The notes under the pieces are model-generated. The model was not told the origin of the DNA and ran no database searches. It saw only the letters and a program-made list of their open reading frames with translations. From Dipylidium caninum (taxonomy: Eukaryota > Platyhelminthes > Cestoda > Cyclophyllidea > Dipylidiidae), in NCBI GenBank assembly GCA_017562135.1, contig QEYB01000599.1, positions 62,001-126,000 of the forward strand: 64,000 nucleotides of DNA. The letters run 5' to 3'. The translations under genes and the position numbers were made by a program. Shown here in pieces: positions 21,058 to 31,919 of the stretch (within the stretch, counting starts at the first letter, position 1; each line of letters opens with the position of its first letter).

Positions 21058-24000
21058 GCTTCTTCCCTACCGCCCTCGCGTCGACGAAAATCGCAAGAAG
21101 GTGTGGCGATTTTGATAGGCTGTCGTTGGGATCTCCGCATCGAGGAGAGAGCGACGCCCTGCCACTGCCGCGAACCCGGCCGTCTTGGCCACTTCCGGGC
21201 GTAGTTTATGCCAGTGCAGGTGAAGAACGCCTTCTTCCACCGTCAATGGACAGCACTGGAGGGTTTTATGAAACCTCAGACTTCATAACTTGCAAGCCGT
21301 GAGGCCTGTTACCCCGCCGCTACGCTCGGAAGGGGCCAGAGACGTGAGAGGAAACACGCTGCGGTTGATGAAGCACAATTGCGTCAGTCAGAGACTTAGT
21401 TTTTCGGCACTAATGTTCGCCCTGAGTCGCCCTCCGAAAAGACTCGAGGCTCTCCCGGACGAGTGCCTCGACGAGGGCGCGGCGAAGCCCTCCGAGTTGG
21501 CTGGATGAGACGAAACCTTCTGTTATCGCAGAGAAGAGGCGCGAGACCGCAGTCCTCAATCGTCTGCGTGACAGACCCGACGAGTGGACGAATCTTGCCT
21601 TCCCCCCCTCTCCAGCCCCCCACGAGGGCTTTTCACCCCTCAACCCACTTCCGCTCTGCGACAGACATGGAAAGTGGCCTTTACGTCGGACGATGTTAAA
21701 CAAAGAGAGCGCCGTTTTGATGCGATCAGTTGCCATGGCAGTTTATTTGACTGAGTGGGAGGATTTGGTTCGTCCCATTCCCCTGTAGCTCCCCAGCGGA
21801 CTGAGTTGTTCGGGACGGGAGTGGACTCTTTTGGCACCGCCGGGAAAGCATGTCAGCGCTGGTGATAAGTCGGGAGGAATGGAAAATGACGCCATGACGG
21901 CGTTCAGGGGGGGAAAGCAAAGCCCGTCCGACACCAATTTCGACTCCCTTTTAGCAGCCAACGTCCGTCAAGTCGTTTCGAGGGCGCGTAAGTCCTTCCT
22001 CCCCCTGCTTGCCTCCGCCTAGTCGGGCCTGCCTCGTCCCTCTTCAAACTGGAGGGACGATGAGGGCTTTGCCCCGCCTTCCCCTAACGTCGCCTTTTGC
22101 GGTGTAGAGTAAATCTTCGACCGAGAATAGCCAGCCGGCACAGGTAAGGCCGAGGCGCACTCGCCAACCGTCCTAACCAGCCTCGAGGGTGTTGCCTTAT
22201 GTTGTGTTGCGCTGCTTTTCGCTGAGCGCCTAACTGTGACGCGTGATTAGTCTGCCTCTAACTCTCAGCCCGACGTAGCCGGGCGGTCCCCGCGCCCTGG
22301 TACGTTGGGACAGAGGGGCGGCGACGCTGGAGCTTCGTCTTGCGTCTGAATTGCCGTCGCCGCTCAGGCGGGGTCCGAACCCGGTTTGGCAACGCTTGGT
22401 TCGAGGTGACGTTTGGCAAAGCAGGAGAAGAGGAGAAAATCGCGAACTCCTGCGTTCCTCTGTTTACGGTTACGCCAGGATGGCGGTCGAATGGAAAAGT
22501 GCAAAGATTCGTCTTTTCTTTCCGCAAGTTCCGAGGGAGGTCACACCTTCGCTTCTCCCCTCGCGCGTAAGGCGAAGGCCGCTATTCTCCGACAGCTCCA
22601 ATTTTGGAGGGCAGCACACCCTTCGACGGTTGAGGAGGTGGAAACAACAGGCACCTTTCCGAGCGCTGGGACATTTTGGTCCTGACGGATTGGGCGGTGG
22701 CCGGGACTGTGCGGAGAGAATGGGAATCCGCCTTTTCGGCGAATTACTGAATATGGGGCGATGAGACCAACACCTTCCCCTAAAACTGGCCCCCCTATGC
22801 TGCACTGTAGAGCGACGCGTCCTCCATGCTTCTGACAGACGCCACGTTACCCGGACTCGCTCTAACCTGACGCGTGCCGGTGAAAGGACACGTTTTCGGA
22901 GTCATCAAGGAGAGTCAGGTGTATTTGAAGCACGGAGACTATGTCCTCGCACCCGCAATTAATCGTCATCGTCCGCGTGGCGCGCCGGGCGGGGCGAGAC
23001 GGGGGTCGAGAGGACGGGATGTTAAGACCTCACTTTGACGCGAATCCTCATTTTTGGGAAAAAAACGCCTGCTTGGCTACACCCCAGAGGGTCGCGACAC
23101 TGAATTCACGCTATAAGCAGCTTTCACGTGTAGCCTTCAATGCTTCAAGCTTCAATTCAGACGTCCGCAGGGCTCATTCCAACCTGACACTTGCCGGTAA
23201 AGCGGAATGCCGCCTTAGCTGTCGTTGGAGACCTGCTTGACGGTACGTGAGTGTGTCACTTTGAGACACAGAGAACAGAGTGCCAAGTCCTCGCGCTCGA
23301 TTTCATCGTAAAACATGCCTGGAGACGCCTTCAGGCTCGAAGGACTCGTAAATTGAGTGAAGTCAATCTGCCTCACCACTGCGGCCGACTCCCTGCCTTG
23401 ACGATCGGTGCTGCGGGCTCGAGAGCTCTGCAAGGCGCCGGGGACAGTGGGCTTACGGGAGACGAACTCTCAGTTCTGTGATCCACGTCTTGGACGCTTC
23501 ATTGCTGCCATCAAAAAAAGGCTCCAACTCACCAAGTCGCAGTTCACACGTTCTAATCCTATTGCTGCATAACTTCTCTCGCGGTGCCTGCCACCATTCC
23601 CCAGCACTCGCTAAACCATCTTCTCCTCAAACTTGCTATTGTGCGCGTCACACATGTGTGACAGCACTAACCTCGCCACTAACAACAGTCACGTGGTGTC
23701 CTTATAGCCGCATTTACTAATCAACCCGAGTCTGGAGTCCAGTAACTCCACCAATCCGTCTTCTGTAGACACTTGTCAGGGTTTTCACGGTCTAGTTCGC
23801 GGCCAGGCGACGCGACATCAGCGTGAGTGCGAAACCACTTCATGCCGGTTGAGTGTGGCGAGTGGAGGAGAAAATTGTCGAGTAGCTTTCCCTTGTCTTT
23901 CAGATGAGAAAACACAGCTTTACCAATCATCTTCGATCTCTTGGAAAGTCCTCCAGCACACTCTTCTCATCCGAGGACTGGTTCTTCGGCCTCTCCACAA

Positions 24001-25968
24001 AACTGCGCAAACACAACTCATGCCTCAGCGGAAGTGACGCCTTCGTCAAGTACCGCGGTGATTCGCCGTCGAAGTAGACTTGATGCATCCACTCCCCCCG
24101 AGCTCTGCTCCGCCCTGCCCTCTCCTCTCCTCCCCTTTCCACCTTTCCGGCCTGTCGTCTCCAGCTCCCGTCTTATATGCTTCCGGCGAAACACTTTCTA
24201 TCATCTCACGTCTTCCACGGACTCCTCCACGTCTCCATGCACCACACTTGATGGTCGAGCGACTCGTTAAATAAAGGTCTTAAGGCCGAGGAGAGACAGG
24301 TTATGCCCATTTTTGGTCCACAGTCGTGTGAAATATGTTGGCCAGCAGAAGAAATAGACGATATTCTCGTTCACTCGAGCATAGGTCGACGTTGCTCTCT
24401 TCCGATCATTCGGTGAGCGCCTTTTTCTTCGACCAAATGAGTTGGGCGACAATGCTCTGTTGAGGATTAGTTGTTGACTAACCTCAAATTCCCATCTCCT
24501 CGGGGACTAGAGAGCGCAAGTGACCCGTCGCAGGCGTTTGACTCGAGGAGGAGTCGAAAAAAGTGAACGGATCTCGTGAGTTTGCGCAAAAGCAACGAAA
24601 AGATGATTTGTCTATGAAGGCCAGGTGATTTTTCAGCCTTCCCAGAAGACGGTGGTCTAACTTGTGGTCTGTCATTACCTCTTCAGCAAGAGGAGCCCCC
24701 TTTTGTATATTCGGCTGCGGTTTTAGTTGGCCAGTTCCACTGACACCGGCGCGAAAATCTCGGACAACTGAATTGTCACCAGCCAAAGAGGATCACTTCG
24801 CGAAATTCTCACTATGTAGACCATTTGAGATGTACACTGAGATCTGTTAACGACGTACAGTCGACGAGAGTGCCCCGAACGTCTCTTTAAAGGGTGCAAG
24901 TGGTCATCCAAGAGGAGAAGGATGGCCAATTTCCACCTCACACCAAGTCAGTAAGTGTCGAAGACTGTGAGCAAATTACAGAGGAGTAGTGGCAGATGAT
25001 TCTTCGCCGCAAACTTATATCGCAGCAACAAAGGGGAAAACTATTACCGAAACGAAGTGGGGAGGTGGTGTTTGAAGGGAGACACGCTTCTTCCCTCTTC
25101 TCGCCGGCACCGTGCAGTCTGGAGCGACCAAGCGCCTCTTGTAATCCGCGATGTCATACGCGATCGCCTACGAGGAATCCACACTGGTGCAGCTTTCTCG
25201 TCTCGGTGGAATTGGCGGGGCTCATGCGTGAAAGCGCGCGAGACAAAAGGCGCCAGTGCACTTGCCCCAGCGATGTCAGCCGACCGAGTCTACTGAAGGT
25301 TTTAAGTAGCATAAGTGTGAACGTCACGCCTCTTTCGAGAATCTACTTACGTCAAGACGTCGCCTGAAGACGGATTCATGAGCCCCATGAGATATCTTTC
25401 AAGATACTTCACCTCTGTAGACTACACACAACGCCGGTGGAGGGATAGAAAGTGTAAAGAGAGGAGCGACAGAGAGGACGAGGAGGCCTTGGGGACAGAT
25501 AATGACGAGGCCAAATTCTATCATACCTCAGCGGACAGCTTCACCGCAGTCCTTGGAAGGGACCTCTCCCCGCAATATGTTGAATGCGACCTCGTCGTTT
25601 GGCCATTTAACCTGACAACACCACACCTTGCCTCACCCACGCGATTTTTGCATTCATTAAAAGTAGTCAACAGTCTTCTTTACCGAAAATGTGGCCAAAC
25701 AATGCGTCACCCGGAGGGCCGCCAAACACAACCACCCTTCCCTCTTGTCAGCTCTGCTTCTGCAAGAGGCACCTGACTTGAAGCAGCCGAGTGCGAGTGG
25801 TTTACTAGGGTACAACGAGTGTCACATCGGTAAAGGCGGTTGTCGTCTTAATACTTTCCACTCGTGGCGCTAAAGTCATCAGCAGATGTGTGGAAATCAG
25901 TAAAAACAGTCACAGGGTGCCGAGAGTGTCACACTGTGTCCCCAGACAGAATTATAGGCATCGTGTGA
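21058..25968. other. Region without a resolved gene; scattered protein-like pieces and diverged repeats
   Basis: No gene can be assembled here. Short minus-strand pieces look coding (for example 23930-24100 reading YFDGESPRYLTKASLPLRHE, and 24275-24400 reading ENIVYFFCWPTYFTRLWTKN), but stops and phase breaks interrupt them. They may be exons of the unresolved minus-strand gene that has signal-peptide and nested exons on either side, or decayed copies. Two diverged copies of one sequence, about 45 bp, occur at 22845-22890 and 23160-23206. Confidence 0.3.
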
Positions 25969-26036
25969 TCACCCGAGGCCAGCTTCCATAAATATCTGGT
26001 GGATGCTACTAAGGAGACGACGCTTCTCCTTCTCAC

Positions 26037-26307
26037 CCCAGGGCTTCAAATCGGTGGAATTGATGAGGCAGCAACTGACCTCCAACACGTCGGGCCGCGT
26101 TATGCCCACACCGAAGACGGCACAGTCGAATAGGCCATCGGGCGTTATCCACCTCGTGCCAATTTCAGCATAATCAGGCACCAAAATTCTAGATTGGGGA
26201 AAGAGCAAATAGCGGTCGGGATAGACGACCTTGCCGAAGCCGCACAGTCCTACCGCCTTTCCTGCTAGCGCTGTGACCAACAAGGCCACGAGGATTGGGA
26301 AATCCAT
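26037..26307 (-). CDS. Signal-peptide first exon of a secreted or membrane protein, unrecognised
   Basis: An ATG at 26307 opens 90 codons starting MDFPILVALLVTALAGKAVG, a classical hydrophobic signal peptide, followed by a lumenal-looking segment with four cysteines and one N-glycosylation site (NST). It ends at a strong donor, GTGAGA, after LKPWG in phase 1. Without splicing the frame runs on to TGA at 25969, giving 112 residues, so a small secreted protein is the alternative. The ATG context is fair and the frame is clearly better than chance, but I do not recognise the family. Downstream exons, if spliced, should lie at lower coordinates and might be the nested exons at 19.0-17.6 kb. Confidence 0.5.
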
Positions 26308-27587
26308 CAGAGGAGAAAATAGACTCCTACGGCCTGAGTGTTAGCAAGTTGGAAGGAAAGAGAGACGTCACATCACCAACTAACCTGAATTAGCCTCTGA
26401 GATACACGCTTCACCAGAATAAGCTAGCTTAAGCAGAAAACCGCAAAAACTATTCACTAAGTGTCCGACTGGCTCGAATTGAAAGAACTCTTACGGATTT
26501 TGAAATGCGTCCGATCGTCCGCCGGCCGACAGATCAATTATTTGCACGGACATTGATTTTCCCGCCTGCTAACCAATCGTAGGCTGACTACGAAATCCGC
26601 GTCCGTTTAAACAGGCCTCCTTCAGGCACCACTACAAAGGAATTCTGCTTAAACTTCTATGATAGTTGTCAATCAAGTAGGTGTTAATTAAAATGATTAA
26701 AGGTCAGATAGCACACCTCAGGCATGACGTAAACCACAGAGTAAAGGCTTCCCGTTGTAACTAACAGACCCGTGCTCAGGTTTACCTTCGACTTCCTCGA
26801 TATCGCCCAAGACATTTAGCATAAGTAAAATCGTCTAGTATGGGGAAGCCAGGACGATGGCACGCGACATGGGAATCGTGCGCAGACACTGGTCGCCACG
26901 GCCCCGTAAAACAGGGAAAAACATCTTTTGACCCCATGGACCTGCGAATGAGATAGCAGTCGATAGAGATGGCGGCTACCGAACAACGTGTGTTTATGAG
27001 GAAGCTAATATGGGACCCATTTAAATAAACGAACAGATAAGAGAAAGGGGCACTTCGATTACCGAGCACTTCAAAAGATATTTGAGGGTGATTAAAAAAT
27101 GATAACATCGAATGGAGGAACTGCGAATAGACTATAAAACAAACAAACATTGAAATGACATGAACCATAAGCTCAGCTTATCCGATGGACAAGAATGTCA
27201 AAGGTGACAAACGATGTTCTAAAAATGGATAACAGCGTCTCTCAGGTCGTGTTCAATATGGTTTACTTAAAGATCCACAATTGCGAAGAAATCGGTGGAT
27301 CACGGTTAAGTAGCATTATTACAATGGCAAAATTAAAAAAGGACAAGAGTCATCGATTTCCGCATCTGTCTTCGTTATCGCCGGATACCTGTTCATTCAA
27401 AGCTTCCAACTGTTTGTTCAAGAGAGCCCTTCGATCAATGAAACCGTAGCGACTCTTGCCAAAAGAATTGGGACCAGAAGAGGTCGGTGTCTCCCTAAAA
27501 TTTCGTGCGAAAACACCTATTTACTGCTTACCGGCCCTTGTTTCTCATGCGAATTCGGGCCTCCACTGGCATTTCCTCCTCCTCGCT

Positions 27588-27936
27588 CTACAAGAACTTT
27601 GTATGGAATTGACTGCAGTCTACCTCTTCATCCTGTCCGAAAGCTTTAGCGACGTCACCGCTCACCGGTTGAAGTTTACAGGCCTCCTTAGCACTATCTG
27701 AAAGAGACTGCACTTGTGGAATCACCAGAAAAAAGGCCACGCATACAAACCTTGCTAGGTAGATTAAGACAAATCCTCTTAGTGGGAACACGTGGCTCAG
27801 GTTTTTTTTTGGGATTGGAGGGAACAGGGATAGAGGAGAAGGGAACGCAAGGGTCACGAGACTTTGGCTCGGCGTCCGGACATTTTCGCTTCAGGTCCAA
27901 GGAAGCTAGTTTTTCTTGGGATTTGGTTTGACTCAT
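27588..27936 (-). CDS. Small unrecognised protein, three exons with 38- and 53-nt introns
   Basis: Exons 27751-27936, 27666-27712 and 27588-27612 join in phase (62 codons; 15 codons plus 2 nt; 1 nt plus 8 codons with TAG) to give about 85 residues, beginning MSQTKSQEKLASLDLKRKCP and rich in Lys, Pro and Ser. Intron 1 is 38 nt (GTTTGT...CACAAG) and intron 2 is 53 nt (GTGAGC...CTGCAG). The ATG follows an AG acceptor by one base (CCCACAG|C-ATG), as expected for a trans-spliced mRNA. No domain is recognised; the basic, proline-rich composition suggests a disordered protein. A one-exon variant without splicing is possible. Confidence 0.42.
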
Positions 27937-29199
27937 GCTGTGGGCTCATCCAGTAGAAGTGAGAAAGTATTCTGAAAATATACAAAAGGTTGCAATAGAT
28001 GCAGAGAATCCGAGGTACGGTGAAGCAGAAGTATATAGGACGCACTTCAGTATAGCCTCTAACACTTTCACGTAAGGGAATAGGCCAGGCAGCACAATTA
28101 TTTTCGCAGAAATTGATATTTTGTTTACTTATATATATGAAAATCGGGCAAATTATTGAGGAAAGTCGCAGACCACTGAAATACAGCGTTAAATAAAGAG
28201 CAGACACTGAGGTCCACATGTGAATGATAACTAAGCGCGAGAAACAGCAGAGGATATTTAAAAAATTTGGGGATCATATAACAAAAGTAGGCCTTGAAGC
28301 CAAAACACCTCAAAGAAAGTAAACTAGGTGCGTTTAAAGGCAAGGCCACTCCCCAAGAATGTAATATCGATCAGAAATGCCCTAAAAAACCTAGAAAAGA
28401 CCTGGAACCACGTACACAGCATTGCAAACTGACACAAAAAAAACGAAATGGGCGCGCGCAAATGTGCGCAATATGCAGTTGTTACAGAATCTCCCATAGC
28501 CAAATTTATCAGACTAGTAAGGAATAAATAAATTTCAACTTTGAGAAACGAAAATAATAGCTTTCGTGAGTGTAGTCCTAACGGCAACAGGTGAATAAGT
28601 TAAATCAAAGTAAACGTACAATGTAAGTTATAGGATTGAAAGTAGTCGAAAAAAGGCAGGAGGATCTAGCGTGCTGGGTTTCAGCAACCCTAATTTTTGT
28701 GGCGCGTGTGCCAGTGAAAGCTTTCTAATCCTAAATCACGATTAAAGTGTGAGCATTGACATTTTCACGTACCTCAAAGCTGAAAAAACTTGTAACGTTA
28801 AGGATGTTTAGGTTATCCACTCTTTTCCATATCGAGGGTTGAGGCGGCGGATTAAAATATTGGTACTGCTTATCGTTACTCTACTGCGCGTGTGACATAA
28901 AGCACCCCGCTTCTGAAAAGGTAAGAAGGAGCCATAAAATTGTATTCATCTCCATAACATAAAGCGAAAGCTTATTAATTGCCACTATTGAAAAACTGAA
29001 CATCAGCTAGCAACGGAGGAACACCACCCGTTCAAGCCGCCGGTAAATCGCAAAAGTTAAAAAATAACCCTTGCCTGAGCATGTTAAATATTTTAGCAAA
29101 CCCAAAAATGATATTTATTGCGCGTGTTATCTTTCATAAACCCAAAATTGTCTGTCTTTCGTTATAGCTGTTTGTTTTACGGAATCCCGCGCTACTCGT

Positions 29200-29216
29200 T
29201 TTTCGCGTGTGTTAGT
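29200..29216 (+). promoter_or_regulatory. Splice acceptor abutting the RPL17 start codon (cis or trans splicing)
   Basis: TTTTTCGCGTGTGTTAG ends one base before the ATG. It is either the 3' end of a 5'-UTR intron or a spliced-leader addition site. No clear donor is visible just upstream. Confidence 0.5.
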
Positions 29217-29828
29217 ATGGGCAGGTACTCGTGGGAGCCTAAAGCCGAAGATGAGTCTCGCACCTGTAAAGCGCGAGGTTCTTACTGGCGTGTGCACTTT
29301 AAAAACACCCATGAAGTTTGCCAGGCTATCAAGGGCATGACACTTTCCCGCGCTCAGGCGTATTTAAAGAATGTCATTGCCAAAAAGGAGATTGTACCGT
29401 TCCGTCGGTTTAACGGAAGTGTCGGACGACATGCTCAAGCCAAAGTCTGGGGTGTGGTGCAGGGTCGATGGCCCAAGAAATCTGCGGAGATGATACTTCA
29501 TCTCCTCCACAACGCCTTCAGCAATGGCGTGAACAAGGACATTAAGGGTGGTGAAGCTAGTCGATTATACATCAAACACATCCAGGTACTACTCTCTTTC
29601 TAGCTAATCCTCGCTTAGGCCAATCCCGCCCCTGCCATGCGGCGGCGTACGTACCGCGCTCACGGACGCATTAATCCTTATATGTCCTACCCGTGTCACG
29701 TGGAAGTTATATTAGCCACCAAGGCGGATGTCGTCCCCAAAGTTGCAGCCAATTCCACTCAACCGACAAAGAAAAAGGAATCTAAGAAGAAGCTTAAGCG
29801 TCAAGCCATAAGATCCGACGATTTCTAG
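29217..29828 (+). CDS. RPL17: 60S ribosomal protein L17 (uL22)
   Basis: RPL17 is a core protein of the large ribosomal subunit lining the peptide exit tunnel. Exon 29217-29585 (123 codons) and exon 29619-29828 (70 codons with stop) are joined across a 33-nt intron (29586-29618) in phase 0, giving 192 residues. Hallmarks are [57 protein letters not shown] and [17 protein letters not shown], followed by a basic C-terminal tail. The ATG chosen (MGRYSWEP) matches the family start. An upstream in-frame ATG at 29118 is ignored because a pyrimidine-rich acceptor ending TTAG lies one base before 29217. AATAAA at 29840 follows the stop closely. The gene appears intact. Confidence 0.96.
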
Positions 29829-29839
29829 GTTTTAATGCT

Positions 29840-29845
29840 AATAAA
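29840..29845 (+). terminator. Polyadenylation signal AATAAA of RPL17
   Basis: AATAAA starts 12 nt after the stop codon of RPL17, giving a very short 3' UTR typical of ribosomal protein genes in compact genomes. Confidence 0.7.
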
Positions 29846-30446
29846 GGGCCCGTACCTGGTTTGTTCGTTTTCACCACTTTTCCGGTTTTAAGGGGCTTTT
29901 CTATTTTGTCGTTTCACTCGCATATTTACGAGCCTGGTATATTTTTCAGCCGTTTACTTTCCCACTTGCTTGCTGTCGAGATTTTTTCCTACACCTATTT
30001 GTTGTTGGCTCTTTTTACTTTTGCTCTACTATAATTACTGTCCCTATTTATTGGCTTAATTTCTCTCCCGTCCGGGTTAAAGACGTTCATTACAAAGGAA
30101 GGTTTGTATTTTTAAAATGCTTATTAATGCAATGTGTTAGAATTGTGGCGTGGTCTGTTCAAGTATCAGAGCCACTTCTCCAATTGCTGTGCCGTCGCTC
30201 GCTACGGCTAGAAAAGGGAATAACGTTAAATCACTCAACCTCTTGCTTACCCTTAGCGTCCCAGTTAACTACGTTTCCCTTCTTAAGTATTTCTTTTAAA
30301 TTGATCTGAACTTCACCGATACTCTCACGGTCGCCTTCGTCCTGTCTGTGATCTAGCTGTTGGTTGGTTGTCTCACCGATTAAACGAATTGTAACGCTTT
30401 CCTTTGTGGCGTCCTTTCCTTTTGTTGTGAACTCTACATTTATTGT

Positions 30447-31756
30447 TTATATTTCACTAGTAGAAGGTGTACCTTCGGTGAGATTAAATGTAGCAACTCG
30501 TTGATTTGAATTTGCTACATCTTGGAGCGTGGTGAACATTCTCTTGGGTTTATGTATTCCGGGCATTTTGAGTTCTGCTAACAAGCGCCGATACCTCTTA
30601 GTATTATCGTTTAGGTTCATCTTGAATTGGTCTAATGTTAGTCTCACTTTCGTCAACGACTCTTCTTTTGGCTTGGGCAGCCGTCTCTTTGTAGGTGAGT
30701 AGGGAATTCGTTCTGCCTCGATGATGCCTGCAGTGTAACGGTGGGAGTGATAGTGTGTGCAAATTTGATTTTTCGCTTCCGGCAAATTATTTCACTTGTA
30801 CGACACTTACCACGGTTGACCTGAGTGGGAATCATCGCCGTAATTTGTTGCTTCTCCGTTCCGATCGTCTTAACCTGTAGGAGAATCGGTATTTGTACTT
30901 TCCTGGGGACGATCTAGTTACCTTTCCAGTGATTTAATGAAATTTCGCTTGATTGTCTTTTTCCCCAATGGGTGATTCTTTTAAGGAGCTTTACCGACAT
31001 TAAGTAGTCAACTGGCTTCTCTAAACAAGCCGATCACCACTGTCAACACCTCCGAAGGACGAGACTATTAAGCTACACTGGAAGTAGTTGGCATCTTCAA
31101 TGATTTCCGTGTGGTTAAACTTTCGACCTTATTTTTAACGTCACACTTCATAGATGCTTCACAGTGGCTCACCTTGTTACTATCAGGGCTTAAGTTTTTT
31201 CACGATATCTCAACCCCAACAGTCGAGATTATACGTGATCCGTCAGATTTTGTGAACTTTAAAATTCTTTTAATTGACTCACTATTTTCCATTAATCCTA
31301 GTTGGGCACTTTTACGAGTCCCAGGCACTCCCCTTCTCATTCAAGAACACCTTCAGCTTTGATGTTCGTAAGTGTCCGGACAATTTAAAAAGTATTAAAG
31401 ATTCCATCCTTTTGCTTCCGCCAGTGTAGTGAAGTTGGCTTTTCAGTCAATGGAAGGACATTTATATGTGGATTTGGGGAGAATTTCTAAGGCTTATCCG
31501 ACTGACATCAATTACCGGTGAGTGGGACACGTATTGTGAATACTTCCAGAAGTTGTAAACGAAATAAAAGCCCACTCGTGGTGCACAGCTTTCTACGCTC
31601 AATCTTATTGTCAAGTGCTTCTCAGCCCCCCGAGTCCGAACTTACATTGGAGGTTCTGTCGAAGCTCTCCGCCTTATCCTTCCTCCGTTGCTGGTCGAAA
31701 TAATCCCTAAAGTCGATGTCAATGATAGTTGGAATTAGAATTACAGCCGATAACAT
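30447..31756 (-). CDS. Unrecognised multi-exon gene downstream of the RPGRIP1L-like gene
   Basis: First exon 31646-31756 (37 codons, MLSAVILIPTIIDIDFRDYF..., donor GTAAGT). The last two exons are 30811-30874 and 30447-30727, phase-matched through an 83-nt intron and reading VKTIGTEKQQITAMIPTQVN, then GIIEAERIPYSPTKRRLPKP and a basic helical stretch (LDQFKMNLNDNTKRYRRLLA) to TAA. Probable middle exons lie at 30989-31018 (KPVDYLMS), 31205-31258 (FTKSDGSRIISTVGVEIS) and 31313-31357 (LKVFLNEKGSAWDS), but not all of their phases close, so the middle is provisional. The start codon lies 163 nt after the stop of the RPGRIP1L-like gene on the same strand, suggesting co-transcription. The family is not recognised. 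Arg/Lys-rich helices and this neighbour hint at a cytoskeletal or ciliary protein, which is inference only. Confidence 0.6.
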
Positions 31757-31803
31757 ATGGTGGGGTGTGGGTGTAAAATCCTCTAAATTTTACGGTTGCC
31801 TAG

Positions 31804-31809
31804 TTTAAT
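31804..31809 (-). terminator. Possible polyadenylation signal ATTAAA of the RPGRIP1L-like gene
   Basis: On the minus strand ATTAAA lies about 110 nt after the stop at 31920 and about 48 nt before the start codon of the next gene. This is the arrangement expected between cistrons that are separated by polyadenylation and trans-splicing. Confidence 0.4.
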
Positions 31810-31919
31810 TACCTCGGTGAAAAACTGTAAGTAAATAGAAATAAACTACTCAAAGATCTACGTTTGGTAGCAAAGGGTTTGTGGGCAGAAATGTAAAAAT
31901 TTCTTAACAATGAGGCGAT

